Assembly (NCBI GenBank): GCA_963573315.1
Contig: OY752151.1
Coordinates: 992,001 to 1,056,000 of the forward strand
Source: Entomortierella parvispora
Lineage: Eukaryota > Mortierellomycota > Mortierellomycetes > Mortierellales > Mortierellaceae
Reading direction: 5' to 3'
Length of the DNA: 64,000 bases
How positions within the stretch are numbered: the first letter of the stretch is position 1; each line of letters opens with the position of its first letter. A model generated the notes under the pieces. The model was not told where the DNA came from. It worked only from the letters and a program-made list of their open reading frames with translations, and ran no database searches. A program made the translations under genes and the position numbers. This document shows, one piece after another, positions 11,919 to 22,804 of this stretch.

Positions 11919-13465
11919 TGACAATTGACCGAGAACCTTTCCACGGATCATTTATTTGCTAGGAAAAGCCCTTTCAGAAGGGCCAAGGCAAAACAAATGG
12001 TGAGAAATAAAAACCAAAGATACGACGGTATCACTTTGCTCGATTACTAATAAATATTCTGACTGCAAAGAAGATGTATTCCAAAGAGAGGTCTAGATCA
12101 ATTGAACGGGACTGATCGCCGTACCAACCGGCTCTTTGACTCTTGAAGGGGTTTCTAAAGCTCAATGATCTTTACCGGAAATATCTCTTGACATTTTCTT
12201 CTCTGCCAGTTGATCAGAACGCTTCTCTAAAAAAAAGGTACCTTCGTTATACTTTCTTGAGCCAGAGATACAGTATGTCTCATTAGAATGCAGGGGTGCG
12301 AGCCGATATGTCACCTTGAAGTTTCTCCTTCACCTGCATTTTGTCCCGGCGGAGCAATTGACTTCATTCAGGGACTCTTTACAATTATAGCATGAAAAGG
12401 GCAACAATGTGGACCAATTCGTTCTCCACTTTTCCGTGTGTCATCTTTTTTTCGTAGCTGCCCTCGCCTGCAGCTGAATATTGGCTCATTTTAGCATGAT
12501 GGTGAGGGAAAGGGGAAGGGGCAGAAGGGAGCGACGGGAGTCCGAGTCATGGTGAGCAGAACCCCAGGGACACGAATGTCCCACACACACACCCGTCCCC
12601 TTGACCACTAAAATGAGCAGCTCTTGGATCGACCACTCACTGCCTCCCCCGTGGATGGTCGCACTGTATCGTCATACTTTTTTGAACTTGCTTTTTCTTG
12701 TTTTGTGTTAAAAAACGATCAGTTGAACACCAAACGGCCGCTTTGAATTGCCGTATGGAAAAAAGGCACAAAAGAACACAGTTGCACAATTGAATCTGCA
12801 TGAAGAGTCTGCGGAGCAGAGAATCGTCTCCAGCCACGACTGTTAATGCAAAGAAGCAAAGATGAACAATAAGGAAAATAAAAAAGAAAACAGGTGAGGG
12901 CGTTGGCCAGAGGTCATGCACGCTCCTTTCCATCTCTCTCCCTCCATCTCTCCGTTCCAGATATCAACAAGCAAGACCATTCATTAGTTATTTTATTTTA
13001 GATCGCTCCCATTTTGAAACCGACAGTCAGTCTGAGCACGCACTTCGGCAACGCGTGGGGAAATTCTTGATGGCAAAGAGTAGACAAAAACAGGGAAAGC
13101 TATGAACGTTTTGCTCAACTCAGCAGATGCTTTTGTTTGTTTGGTGTTGACGTGGTGCCCCAACCGTTTTTTTTTCTTTTATTTTTTTTTGAGGCGCCTT
13201 GGACAATGCACAGATGGGCTTTCTTTTTCTTTTTGTACTGTAATTTGATTCGGAATTTGACAGAATAATATGGACGATCATTTGTTCTTGAAGAATCAAA
13301 GACTAAGAGAATAATGAGAGAGAAGGCAGAGCTGAGACTGAGAATATGGAGATGGCTATGCATGACTGAATTGGCGCATAGACTATGAGGAGGATTAATC
13401 GGGCCCTGTGGCGCTGTGTATGTGACGATCAATACACCTCAAAGATATCATAGTTTCGATTGTTT

Positions 13466-13505
13466 ATTTGTCCCGCCCAGCAGGTCCAGCTGGGCATGCG
13501 GACAA
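13466..13505. other. Strong two-part hairpin
   Basis: The outer arms TTTGTCC (13466-13472) and GGACAAA (13499-13505) are perfect complements. The inner arms GCCCAGC (13474-13480) and GCTGGGC (13488-13494) are also perfect, around a 7-nt loop, with one unpaired base on one side and four on the other. This is 14 base pairs in a 40-nt element within otherwise AT-rich sequence. Confidence 0.8.
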
Positions 13506-13578
13506 AATCAAATAACAAATCAAACCACTCCCCCACTCACACACAATAGCAAAAGGTACACGGGCGTGAGAGTTAGCA

Positions 13579-13706
13579 TGGACGAGTACTTTCTGATGGA
13601 CCCTGCTGTGGTTGACTTACGGAGGCGACGCGAGAACGCGTTGTTGAGTTTCCTTGAAAGATATGGTTCCCCGCTCTTGGACGAATTGGTGGCGCACAGT
13701 TTCTAG
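13579..13706 (+). CDS. Possible small ORF (41 aa), unknown
   Basis: The short frame begins MDEYFLMDPAVVDLRRRREN and ends at a TAG. Its composition (acidic start, Arg cluster, amphipathic leucines) is unlike the surrounding low-complexity frames, but there is no recognisable family. An in-frame extension upstream to 13416 lacks such character. It sits 70 nt after the hairpin and about 80 nt before a TATA-like element. It could be a microprotein, an exon of a larger gene, or chance. Confidence 0.2.
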
Positions 13707-13785
13707 CTTTTGTAAAAAATCACGTGCACCGTTCGTTCAAAAGAACAATAGAAAAAAAAAGAAAAAAGACCAAGCCACCACAACA

Positions 13786-13793
13786 TATTTAAA
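13786..13793 (+). promoter_or_regulatory. TATA-like element TATTTAAA
   Basis: AT-rich core followed by a CT-rich leader and, about 95 nt downstream, a good splice donor (CTG|GTAAGT at 13887). Confidence 0.35.
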
Positions 13794-14187
13794 GGTTTGG
13801 AGGCCACGTCCCTTTCGCAATCATCATTCCTTCCCCTTCTCCTTCATCCCTCTCCATCCATCGGGCCAAGATCAGAGTCCGTGCTGGTAAGTTTCCTCTC
13901 TCTCTTCCCTGTCCTTTTCGTGTTCTCTCTCTTTCCTATATTCTTCTCAATGTCACTGCCACAACAGATAACGACGAAAGGAATTCGATGAACGCGCTCT
14001 TCTGAACGCGCGCAAATCCTCTCCTCGTCTTCTCGAGTGGCAAGCGGCAACCTCCTTTTTTTTTTTTTTTTTGGTGTGAATGATGAAAAAACTCTTTGTC
14101 TTCAATTTATCTTATCGACCATGGTGAAAACTTTACACTCCTTCGCTGAGGAGTGTCATACTTGCCAGTATAAACCACTGACCCACC

Positions 14188-14188
<1 letters not shown>

Positions 14189-14228
<40 letters not shown>
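14189..14228 (+). repeat. Homopolymer A40
   Basis: Forty consecutive A residues, the longest homopolymer in the window, lying inside the candidate spliced transcript. Confidence 0.95.
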
Positions 14229-14231
<3 letters not shown>

Positions 14232-14843
14232 ACCCCTCATGCCCTTTTTTTCACAAATCGATCGAACGTGCATATTGGGATCATTGACCACTAATCATTT
14301 CTATTTTGATTGGTTTTCACACAGACCTCCTATCGGGTTCTCGGACACAAGATCTTGTGCTTTGATCATACCCCTGCCGGATCCTCTTTGCAAGATGGTA
14401 AGCGTCTTCCCCCCTCAATCTTTCTAGTCACCTTTTCTTTTCTATCTTTTTTTTGAATGATGAAGATTTTTAATTCGCAGTTTCCACCGAAAGGACCATG
14501 TTTAAGACCATCCACAGCCTCTTCCTTTCTGTCTCCTCTTCGGGGGAGTAGATGTCAGTGAAGCGATCAGAGAGCAGTATGCCATCGTCGAGTGCTGAGG
14601 ATGTTTGTCTTTCCTGATGCTGGCTTTAACTTCCTTGGATGTCTGATCTTGAAAACGATAAATCCTCCCTGACAACCGCAGCCACAACACTGAAAACGAG
14701 TTCTATCCTCTGACCTGTTGTTTCTACGTTGATGTCTTAGATGTCATTGGTCGCTCCTAGTCTTTGCTGTCGTGGTGCACGTCGTGTTATCATCGACTGG
14801 CTGGAGTAGTGGCGACCCTTGGATTGATTGTAAAAAAGATCTC

Positions 14844-14849
14844 AATAAA
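14844..14849 (+). terminator. Polyadenylation signal AATAAA
   Basis: Exact AATAAA at the end of the candidate spliced transcript, about 80 nt before the stop codon of the convergent GT49 gene. Confidence 0.4.
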
Positions 14850-14931
14850 AAAAATGTTCAAGAAAAAGTCAACCTGTTCCATTGCTGATCCATGTTTTCT
14901 AGTTCATCGTTGCATACTTTTTTTAATGCTT

Positions 14932-16548
14932 CTATGCAGAGCCCTGGATACCATTCGCAGCTGCGAATTGAGCCATCACTGCCTTGAACCCTCGAATCTT
15001 GTTGCACTGCTGCTTCAAATTTTCTGACTTTGGCTTGTCCCATTCCTGTGCGCTCATAAATGTTCTGGCGTAGCGAAAGCAAGCCTCCTCTTGGAAGTTT
15101 TGATAGAGCTTGCGATTGTACTTTCGTTCCTGTTTCCGTGTCTCCTCTTTGTACGGATGCGACTGGTGAATGACAAAATCCTGAGGGAGAACCCAGTAGT
15201 CGATTCCTGAAATATAAATCTCAAACAGACAGGCCTGGAGCAGGTTCATCGTTGAAGTCGAGAACAAAAAAAAACAACAAAGGGTGAGATAAGGCGGAAG
15301 AACAGACACAGGTGGAAGAGTCCTCTTTCTTACCGCTTTGTTTGCTCCGTAGCCAACGAATCGTTCGTCACACCAAGGTGTGCCTTCCTTCTTGAGGATA
15401 ACATAGGGTTCGTACGAATGTTGATAAGCCATGACTTTGTAGACAGAGTTGGTGCTGTACCACTGTTCGTAATCCGTGGCATTGTGTCCCTTGGGGAAAA
15501 AGTCGTGAAAGGTCGTAATCTTTTTCTCCTGGACTAGACGGATCAAGGACTCCTTGTTCTTTGGGAAAGTTGCAGCGTCGATACCATCGTCTTGTTCCAC
15601 ATACTCAAACGCTGGCAGAACAACAGCTGCTCCTGATCGCATGACCTGTCGTGCCTCTGCATCCAAGGAAAGGTGGCGTTGGAGATTGGTGCAGATATGA
15701 AAATCAACTAAAAACCAGAGTGTCAGTACACAAGAATCCAAAAAAGGGAGCCTTTGCCACCCCTTTTGATGGAGACGAGCTCCTGCCCCCCTTCTCTCCT
15801 CCATCCATCCCATTCTTCTTACCATCCAGCATCATAAAGTAGTTGGACCTGGCAAAGAACCGTGCTACATTCCGCCACATGTTAAACTGCCGATCAAACT
15901 TGTCCACGACCACATGGATGTCCACAAATTCGCGCATGAAGGGATTCGACTCGTACATATCGTGCAGCTTTGACATGTTCTCGTCCCTGTTCTCATCATC
16001 GTTGATGTGGATACTGACGGAAATCGGTCCTTGGTAATTGGTGACAAGTTTGCTAAAGATCGGGTATCGGTCAAAGGTGATCAAGGTCGTTATAGTTACG
16101 GATTCTGGATCAAAGTCCCGGATGGCCTTGAAGTAATAAGGAAGCACCTTGGAGGGTTGCATCGTATTAGCGAAAACCTTGTGCAAGACTGCGTCTTCCT
16201 CAATCTCGTGCTCTGGGTAATTTTCGGATGCTAGTAGTATGAGGATAACGAGTGTGTTCAGTCATGGCTTGATTCCAAAAAGTCCTGTTGTTTCTCCCAT
16301 CTTTCTTGAAGATTGTTCGTTTGCTTACTCTTCCACTTCATGATTTGTTGAGAATACATGATGTTTTCTACGTCAAATGTGGCCTGCCCTTGCTCTGTCA
16401 TAGTCTTGGGTTTGATGGCAGGAGCTGGTTGCGATCCTCTGTATTGGATAAAGAAGAAGTGTATCGTGAAGAGGACTGACCCCGCCAAATAGGCTAGGAC
16501 TAGATACCTCAGAAGCAGCGCTATCGTTGGAGGCAGGTCTGGCTTCAT
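14932..16548 (-). CDS. LARGE-type glycosyltransferase, family GT49
   Basis: Exons 16548-16329, 16230-15823, 15707-15334 and 15234-14932 give 434 residues. Residues 1-13 are a short cytosolic tail and about 14-35 a single membrane anchor, i.e. a type II Golgi/ER enzyme. The catalytic part has the DxD-type motif LDVDF (about residues 208-212), which binds the metal of the nucleotide sugar. A later block, PWCDERFVGYGANKA, then WVLPQDFVIHQSHPY, is the conserved C-terminal signature of family 49 (LARGE/B4GAT1: RFVGFGxNK ... VLPxxFxIH). Mammalian relatives add xylose or glucuronic acid to matriglycan; fungal substrates are not established, so donor and acceptor are unknown. At 434 residues it has one catalytic domain, unlike the two-domain LARGE. 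Introns 1-2 are phase 1 and intron 3 phase 0; the second splits the DVD motif. Confidence 0.87.
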
Positions 16549-16620
16549 TTGTCGACGAGGTGTATGCTAGAAGAGCGGATAATGAGATAAGGAGTTGAAT
16601 CAGAGGTGATCAGAGATCAA

Positions 16621-16720
16621 CTGGAGGAATGGAGGAATGAACGGATGAATGGAGGAATGTAGGAATGGAGGAATGGAGGGATGAAGAGAGAGAAATGAAT
16701 GAATTGAATGGAAGAATATT
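16621..16720 (+). repeat. Imperfect tandem repeat based on GGAATGGA/GATGAATG
   Basis: About 100 nt of degenerate 4-12-nt units (GGAGGAATG, GATGAATG, GAATGAATT) in the GT49 promoter region. Confidence 0.75.
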
Positions 16721-17187
16721 GTCAGCCACATGGTGTTTGGCTCCTTTTTTTCCCTTCTGTTCAGGTCCGACTGCCTTGGACTTTGGGGAACGTACAGCGA
16801 GGGGCATGGACTAGGGGGTGCAGAGAAAGAGAGGAGGAACACAGCTACCTGTTCGTGGTCTTGTGCTCATGGATCGACCTGCACTTGTCCACACCGTCGT
16901 CATCCTTACACGAAACCAGTTACTTGCAGAGCCCGCTCTTTGACCCACGGACCACATTTAGCCGCCTGCCAGTCGTGTGCAGTTCGTGTTTTGCGGAATG
17001 TGAAGAGTCCCTGGCCTTTGTCTTTGGGTGCCTCGTATAGGGGCACACTTATTAGGCGTGGAGCAATGTCTCCGGCAAGAGGAAGGTATGAACTCCAGAG
17101 GATGAACCTTTCCCGTCGTCGTCGTCACGTGCGCATAGAAGCATAGAATCATTCCACTGCCCTACTCTCTTCACGCCTATATAATCC

Positions 17188-17193
17188 TTTATT
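17188..17193 (-). terminator. Polyadenylation signal of TDH (AATAAA on minus strand)
   Basis: TTTATT on the plus strand, about 115 nt beyond the TDH stop. Confidence 0.4.
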
Positions 17194-17308
17194 AAACATG
17201 GGCGATGATACACGATTTAGAAACAAATGAAAGTCGACGATAACACTCAAAAATAAAAACAAATGGCCGGATTAGTTGAGAGGAGAGGGGGTTCTTTTTT
17301 CGTTCACT

Positions 17309-18450
17309 CTAAGCAGCCACGGCTGCAGATGTTGGTCCGTTAGTTGAACCTCCCACATTCTTCTTCTCAGCCTCCACCTGAGCTTGGATCTTGTCCAGCA
17401 TCAATTTGACCATCTTCTCCATCCCATATTCTTCCTTCCATCCAAAGTCCCGACGCGCCATCGAATCATCCAAAGAGGCAGGCCAAGAGTCTGCAATGGC
17501 CTGACGGAAATCTGGATGGGCCGGATCAGGGTAGGAGATCGTGAAGTGAGGCAGATACTTTTGGATCTCCTTTGCCAATTCCGCAGGTGTAAAAGAGACT
17601 GCCGCCAGGTTGTAAACACTCTGGGGCAATGGGGTAGGGTAAGTCAGGTGCTCGACGGTGCCTCTGATACAATCCGATAGATACATCATAGGGAGTCGGG
17701 TGTCCTTGGACAAGAAGCAGTCGTAGTGACCATGGCGGACGGCGTGGTGAAAGATATCGACTGCGTAATCGGTCGTTCCACCACCAGGAGGGGTATCGGC
17801 GCTTAAAATGCCGGGGTAGCGAGCGGAACGAAAGTCGACGCCAAATTTCTCGCGGTAGTATTCGCCCATGAGCTCATTGTGGAGTTTGGTGATGCCATAG
17901 ATGGTGTTGGGACGCATGATGGTCAAGTCCGGGGTATTGTTTTTGGGTGTCGAGGGACCAAAGGCGCCAATGGTCGAGGGGGAGTAGATTCGGAGACGGT
18001 GCACTTTGGCCAACTCGAGCATGTTTTGGAATCCAGCCATGTTCACGCTCAAGGCCAAGGCCATGTTCTTTTCAGCCACGGCCGACAACAAGGCCGAGTA
18101 ATGGACAATCCAGTCTAAAGGAAGTCAAGAAAAGAATGATCGCAGAAGGCCAGAACTAAACGTTAGAAAGGATTCCCTGAACAAGAGAGCAACAAAAGAA
18201 GGTTGGGAGTGCGACCAACAGAATTAAAGAGCAGCGCACAAAAAAAAGGGCGTAGGCAGAGCGTGGGAGAAGAGAGGAGCTTGATGGTGATGAATTGGGG
18301 ACCGTGGAAAGCAACAGCTGTGAGAGCATCCTGGGAACTTTTTGGTTTACAGGTCCACTGTTGCTTTTGTTGTTTGTTGTGATCAGAAATCCGTGGTGTC
18401 CTGTTCAGTGACTTTGCTCCTTTTGTGTCCAAGCCGAAGGCCTTCAACTG

Positions 18451-18482
<32 letters not shown>

Positions 18483-19971
18483 ACCGATGCGCCAATCAAC
18501 CACGATCCGCTCCAGCATGCCATAGTTCATCACGTCTGCGTAAATAAAAGGACCGCTGGCCATGAACTCCTCTGGGGCTTTGCGGATGTCCGAGGCAACA
18601 ACATTCTCGTTACCATACATGGAGCTATTGGTTCAAAGCAAATGTTACCAAAGGCGTGAAAAGATTAGTTTTTTTTTAGATCTCATCTTACGGTGATCAT
18701 TTGAGGTGGTCATCCATCTTGCATCTGGGAAGTTGTGTCAAATAAACGAAACGAGGACGTGGCAAGGGGATATTTGTGAACTGCGACTCGCCATCAAAGA
18801 GGGAAGCAAGCGGAATGAACATGGGACTTGAGATGGATGACAAAACAAGCAGTGTTGACCGAGCAACAGAATGGCAAAATATCGGCTTGATATTCTGCCA
18901 TCGACTTTGTCTTCCATACCCTACAGTTTGTCATGCCCTCTTCACAGTTGACCCAGCCCGTGCCTGCCTCCTTGCTGGAGTGTCAGCGATCCAACCATCC
19001 TGTTCTTCTCTTTGACAATGAATAACAAACTTTTGCTGCTATTCATTCTTTTGCTCTCTCCCTCTTTCAGAGTTGAAATGTTCATATCCATTCGCCAGCA
19101 GGGATGGTGCGCGACCACTGTGGGAAGAAACGAATAAGGGAGAATAGGGACACACTCTTTTTGGGGCTTGAATAAACAAAAGAGCCACCTCTCTTTGTTG
19201 GGTAGGGTAAGTTTTCCAAGAGGCCCATGGACACACTTTTTTTTGTCGTTGCGCTTAGGCTTGGTGCAACCTTGGCAAACAGCTGATACGAACACAAACT
19301 GGAACGTGAAATGAAAGGGCGTGTGGTCCTCCACCCCTTGGAACAATGCTATTGCCATTCCTTTTTCCTTACCGAAGCTCCTTGACCAGTCCAGAGCCGA
19401 GTTGGCCCAAAGAACCTACGGTTGTTGGCAGCACAAAGTTTTTTTTTCAGGAGGTGAGTGCGTGAGCGCTGTTTTCTCTTTTGCGTGGCGTCTTCGCAGC
19501 CCAAATTAGAAAAATCAGAAAAAAAAAAAACTGTGGGGTAGAACTGCAGAGTGCAGACTGCAGAGGGCTCAAAAAAACCACCAAGAGGCGGCCTTTTTTT
19601 GATCGTCCAGATGAAGAAAGAGTAGTGCTGCAGATCAGTCGAGACAAGCAATCCGCCTTGTTCGTTTCTTCACCGAGGAAGACCGAACTAGGGAAGCTAT
19701 TGAGGCAGCTTTGTAATGAATACATACCAGTGACGAGAACTCGAGGGTGGCGGGTCTGGGTGGTTGACTTTGTTGCGGAGGTGCTGTTGTAGTGCTGAGG
19801 AGGGGGAGGGGGAGAAAGGGTCGAGGCCGAGATAGAGAAGAGTCGAGATGTGGACGCCGCAGCGGCAGCGTTCCTAAAGCGGGCCTGGAAGGGGGTCGAG
19901 GTAGCGCAAAGAGGCTGGCGGAGCAACCTGGCGGTGGAAGCCAGGACCGTGGTTGTCGTGGTCCTGAACAT
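17309..19971 (-). CDS. TDH: Mitochondrial L-threonine 3-dehydrogenase
   Basis: Exons 19971-19728, 19415-19373, 18624-18485 and 18114-17309 give 410 residues; all phases agree. The start [10 protein letters not shown] opens a presequence of about 75 residues rich in Arg, Ser, Thr and Ala and lacking acidic residues, consistent with a mitochondrial matrix signal. The Rossmann glycine motif [13 protein letters not shown] is split over exons 1 and 2. [12 protein letters not shown] follows the exon 3-4 junction, and YGITK supplies the catalytic Tyr-x3-Lys of extended short-chain dehydrogenases. The family oxidises L-threonine to 2-amino-3-ketobutyrate with NAD+; a CoA ligase then makes glycine and acetyl-CoA. 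A longer in-frame start at 20127 would add low-complexity leader sequence and is less likely. Intron 2 (18625-19372) is unusually long, and intron 3 contains A29. Confidence 0.92.
18451..18479 (+). repeat. Homopolymer A29 in a TDH intron
   Basis: Twenty-nine A residues beginning about five bases inside the donor of TDH intron 3 (poly-T in the transcript). Confidence 0.95.
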
Positions 19972-20254
19972 TGTATATGTGTTTGGGTGTATAGGGTGTA
20001 TGGATGAGAGAGAAGGAGGGAGTGTGGAAGGAGGAAGGTAGGGCAGAGCAGACGGGGAGAAAGAGAGGGAAGGTGAGGGTGGGTATGAATGAAGTGAGCG
20101 AGTGAAGAAGCGAAGCAAGGACAACATTTTTCCACGGTCCTTTCAAAAGAAAAAACTTTTTTTTTTTTTTTTTTTTTGCCCTCAGATCGGACCTTTACAG
20201 TGTGAAAAAGAGCTTGCTTTTATAAAGGTCTCTACCTTTCCCGCGTTCTCTTCT

Positions 20255-22407
20255 TCAATCATCGATATCAAGTTGCCATCCCATTCGCATGTCTGCAACC
20301 TGCGTCTGCTTCCTGTGCGACCTTTGTTTCTTCTTTTCTTCAGCTTTTTTGTTCTTTAGGTCGTACACGTCCACGACCGCATCCAGCTCGTCCTGCTCGT
20401 CACCACTCTCGTCTTCGACGTTTGTGTGCGCAGGAGATACCTTGGCACTACTAATCTCATCAAAGCGAAGAGGCGCGACCCCAACCTGCTTGTTCTCTTG
20501 GTCAAACACCACGAGGTTGTTCTTGATAAAGACATCGCCAATGATCATGAACTTTGCCGAACTGGGCTGAATTCCGGAAAAACACAAATCCTTAGTGTTG
20601 ATCGACATGGCTCCAATTTGGGTATCATCCTCTTCTTGATCGCCATCGATAGAATCGTTCCTGTCCCTGTGGCTGCTCTTTTTATGAGTCTTGGATTGGC
20701 CCTTGTGGGTGGAGCGGGCAGATCGCCTCTCAAAGTTCCCTAGTTCCTCACCAACCTGTTGCGGCTCTTCTTCTGTAAGGTATTCGTCATCTGTGCTATC
20801 GTCTTCACCATCGCCGACGCGCCCACCCTGAATCTTTTCCCGGACCATGTCATCAAATGGAATTGCAAATCTATGACCTTCAATTTCCAGCTCGACCTTG
20901 CCTTGGGGATACTCCTCTCCCAATCTACATGGAAGGGCCCAAGACGGCCCAAAGGGTCTTGCCCCTGGAACCAATGCATGGATCGCATTCGCAATCTGGG
21001 ATGGCACAATCATCAGAGTTGTTCCTGTATCCATGATACTTGGAATATTCGAGGCTCCTTTCTTGCCGCTTCCAATCCGTTCGATCTGAACTTTTTGACT
21101 AGTTTCAATCTTGTCCTTGCCACCCGTCTTGTGTTTCTTGGCACCTCGTTTCCTGAAACTGGACTCGTCCCAATCTTCGTCTGCTTCGTCGCTGCTCCCC
21201 AAGCTGTTACTGGTGGAAACATAGAGGTCCTCGACGTTGATCTGCCAGTACTTTGCCTTGGTCACAGGTGTGTAGACCAATTGCTCGCCCTCCTTGATCC
21301 TCTCCAGATCGACACCTCCAAAGACGACCTCTCCTCCTCCGCCCAACTTGGACTTTCCCAAATAAAAGGAAAAGACACCTTGGTCAACCAATTTCTGATC
21401 CATCATACTCTCAAAGACAGTCTGGACCCGGCGTGGGCCGGAGGAGAGGGCTCCAAAAGCCAAACCCATGATGCCGTCGATGGTTTCGTCAAACCCTGAG
21501 GATTCCGAGGTGACAAGGGCCAGGGCTTGGTTCTGGACCTTGAGGCCATTTAGCGAGACTTGATCTCGAGCAAGGAACCCTTCAGCATGAGAATAGTCTC
21601 CATACGTGATATGCCAAGCGTTCTTGACGTCAGTGGTCAAGCGAGCCGCACTAGGGTTGATATAAGGTGCGGACGAGGAAGGAGAAAGGGTGCCGTTGTT
21701 GTTGATGGTGTCTCCATCATTCTTTGCTGTGATAAGAGGTTCATCGTAAGTTCTGAAAGTCCTGGAGGCCGATGCGTCGTAGTGGTTGTCACCTGAGCAC
21801 TCAGTACAGCCCTTGGAGGAAAGAATGAATTGGGAGGAGCCTGTATCGAAATCGATCTTGAACAACTGAGGAGGTTCGCCCACCATGACCTTGCCATAGT
21901 ACTTGGATGTGCAAAAGAGAATCACTTAAAGGCGTTAGTGAGGGACGAAAGAGCTACTCTTAGAACTTTTGAGAGAGGAGTTATTCTCTTTTTTTTACCT
22001 CTCGATCAAAATCAAAGTCAACCAAAGGGATCCGGGCCAGTTTTTCAGGATCTAGAACTCTTCCACGCTGAACTCCTTTGGGGCCGCCACCACCGCTGCT
22101 TCCCGCCGCCGTTCCGGTTGAGAGTCCGTACTTATGTAGAGCGTGAACCCATCTTCCGATAGTGGAGGGCTTTCTAGGGCCTTGAATGGTTGTAATGGGG
22201 ACCCTTGAGGAACCAACAACAATAACAAAAGAAGAGTTAGACTTCATAGATATTTGTGAACATCAGCTGCTTCTTTTTTTCTATCCTTTGTCCTATTTAC
22301 TTGATGGTTTCTCTCGTGCCAGATTCTTGGCTTTGCTCCTGCGCCTGCGCATGAGCATTAGCGAGAACCAGCAAAAGGGCGGCAGTGATGCCGATATTCA
22401 GCTTCAT
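20255..22407 (-). CDS. Secreted pepsin-family aspartic protease with charged tail
   Basis: Exons 22407-22301, 22203-21999 and 21901-20255 give 652 residues. The start MKLNIGITAALLLVLANAHA is a signal peptide, probably cleaved after Ala-20. The propeptide region includes a Gly/Ser stretch. The first active-site motif is FDTGSS (Asp-123) after YYGKVMVGEPPQ; the second is MDTGTT (Asp-395). The flap region reads WHITYGDYSHAEGFLARD. This is family A1 (pepsin-like), which cleaves proteins at acidic pH. Unlike a typical 400-residue secreted pepsin it has acidic and Lys/Arg-rich insertions (about residues 340-380 and 470-540) and a C-terminal extension ending in basic residues and DIDD, with no hydrophobic GPI signal. 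The extension argues against a simple extracellular enzyme and suggests a vacuolar or specialised role (inference). Confidence 0.87.
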
Positions 22408-22804
22408 CACTGTCTTTGATAGTAGATGGGATTTTTTTTAAAAAAAAGAAGAGACAGAAGCAAGATAAAGGGTGACAAGTAGAAAACAAATCGAACTGCT
22501 CAACGTCCCTTTTAAGAGCAATCGCTTCAGGAGGATTGACCATCGATTTGCCTGTGAGTGACGACACTGGAGCTAATGCAACCAACAATTCCAAATTCCA
22601 CCCATGCAACAAATAATACACAAAAAAGGCACTCCACACAGCCACCACGAAACCGTCGAGTTGGCGATCTCGGGGAAGAAAGTTGAAATATGGACTGATC
22701 GGGCACGTCCACCGTCTTGAACATACTCATCGTCGTCATTTGCATCTTATGGGGCTGGTTTGAACGGGTATATTGTATTATATGGGGTATATGGTCTTCC
22801 TTAT
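22408..22804. other. Intergenic region, nothing recognised
   Basis: Promoter region of the aspartic protease and 3' flank of the next gene. Short frames only; no clear TATA box. Confidence 0.5.

Larger units (their letters stand above)
8331..13465. other. 5.1-kb stretch without a convincing gene
   Basis: The first 1.1 kb (8331-9450) is strongly purine-rich on the plus strand, i.e. CT-rich on the coding strand of the C2H2 gene, as expected of its promoter and leader. The reading frames there are Ser/Pro/Leu low complexity. The rest holds short frames without recognisable domains, homopolymer runs, a (CAGG)9 repeat and a CT microsatellite. One minus-strand frame at 11184-11543 looks somewhat gene-like and is raised as a finding. 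No tRNA, rRNA or snRNA signature was recognised. Confidence 0.5.
13800..14850 (+). ncRNA. Candidate spliced transcript without a clear ORF
   Basis: Several strong splice signals lie in the expected order: donor GTAAGT at 13887 with acceptor ACAACAG ending 13967; acceptor TTTTCACACAG ending 14324; donor ATG|GTAAGC at 14398; acceptor TTAATTCGCAG ending about 14480; poly-A signal AATAAA at 14844. No combination tried gives a protein longer than about 30 residues. The exon 14325-14397 ends exactly in ATG before its donor, a layout seen in some fungal ribosomal-protein genes, but the following frame stops after 27 codons. It may be a non-coding or snoRNA-host transcript, or a decayed gene. Confidence 0.3.
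16549..17308. other. Intergenic region between GT49 and TDH genes
   Basis: Holds the CT-rich leader of the GT49 gene (minus strand), an imperfect short repeat at 16621-16720 and the 3' end of TDH with a poly-A signal. No gene seen. Confidence 0.5.
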
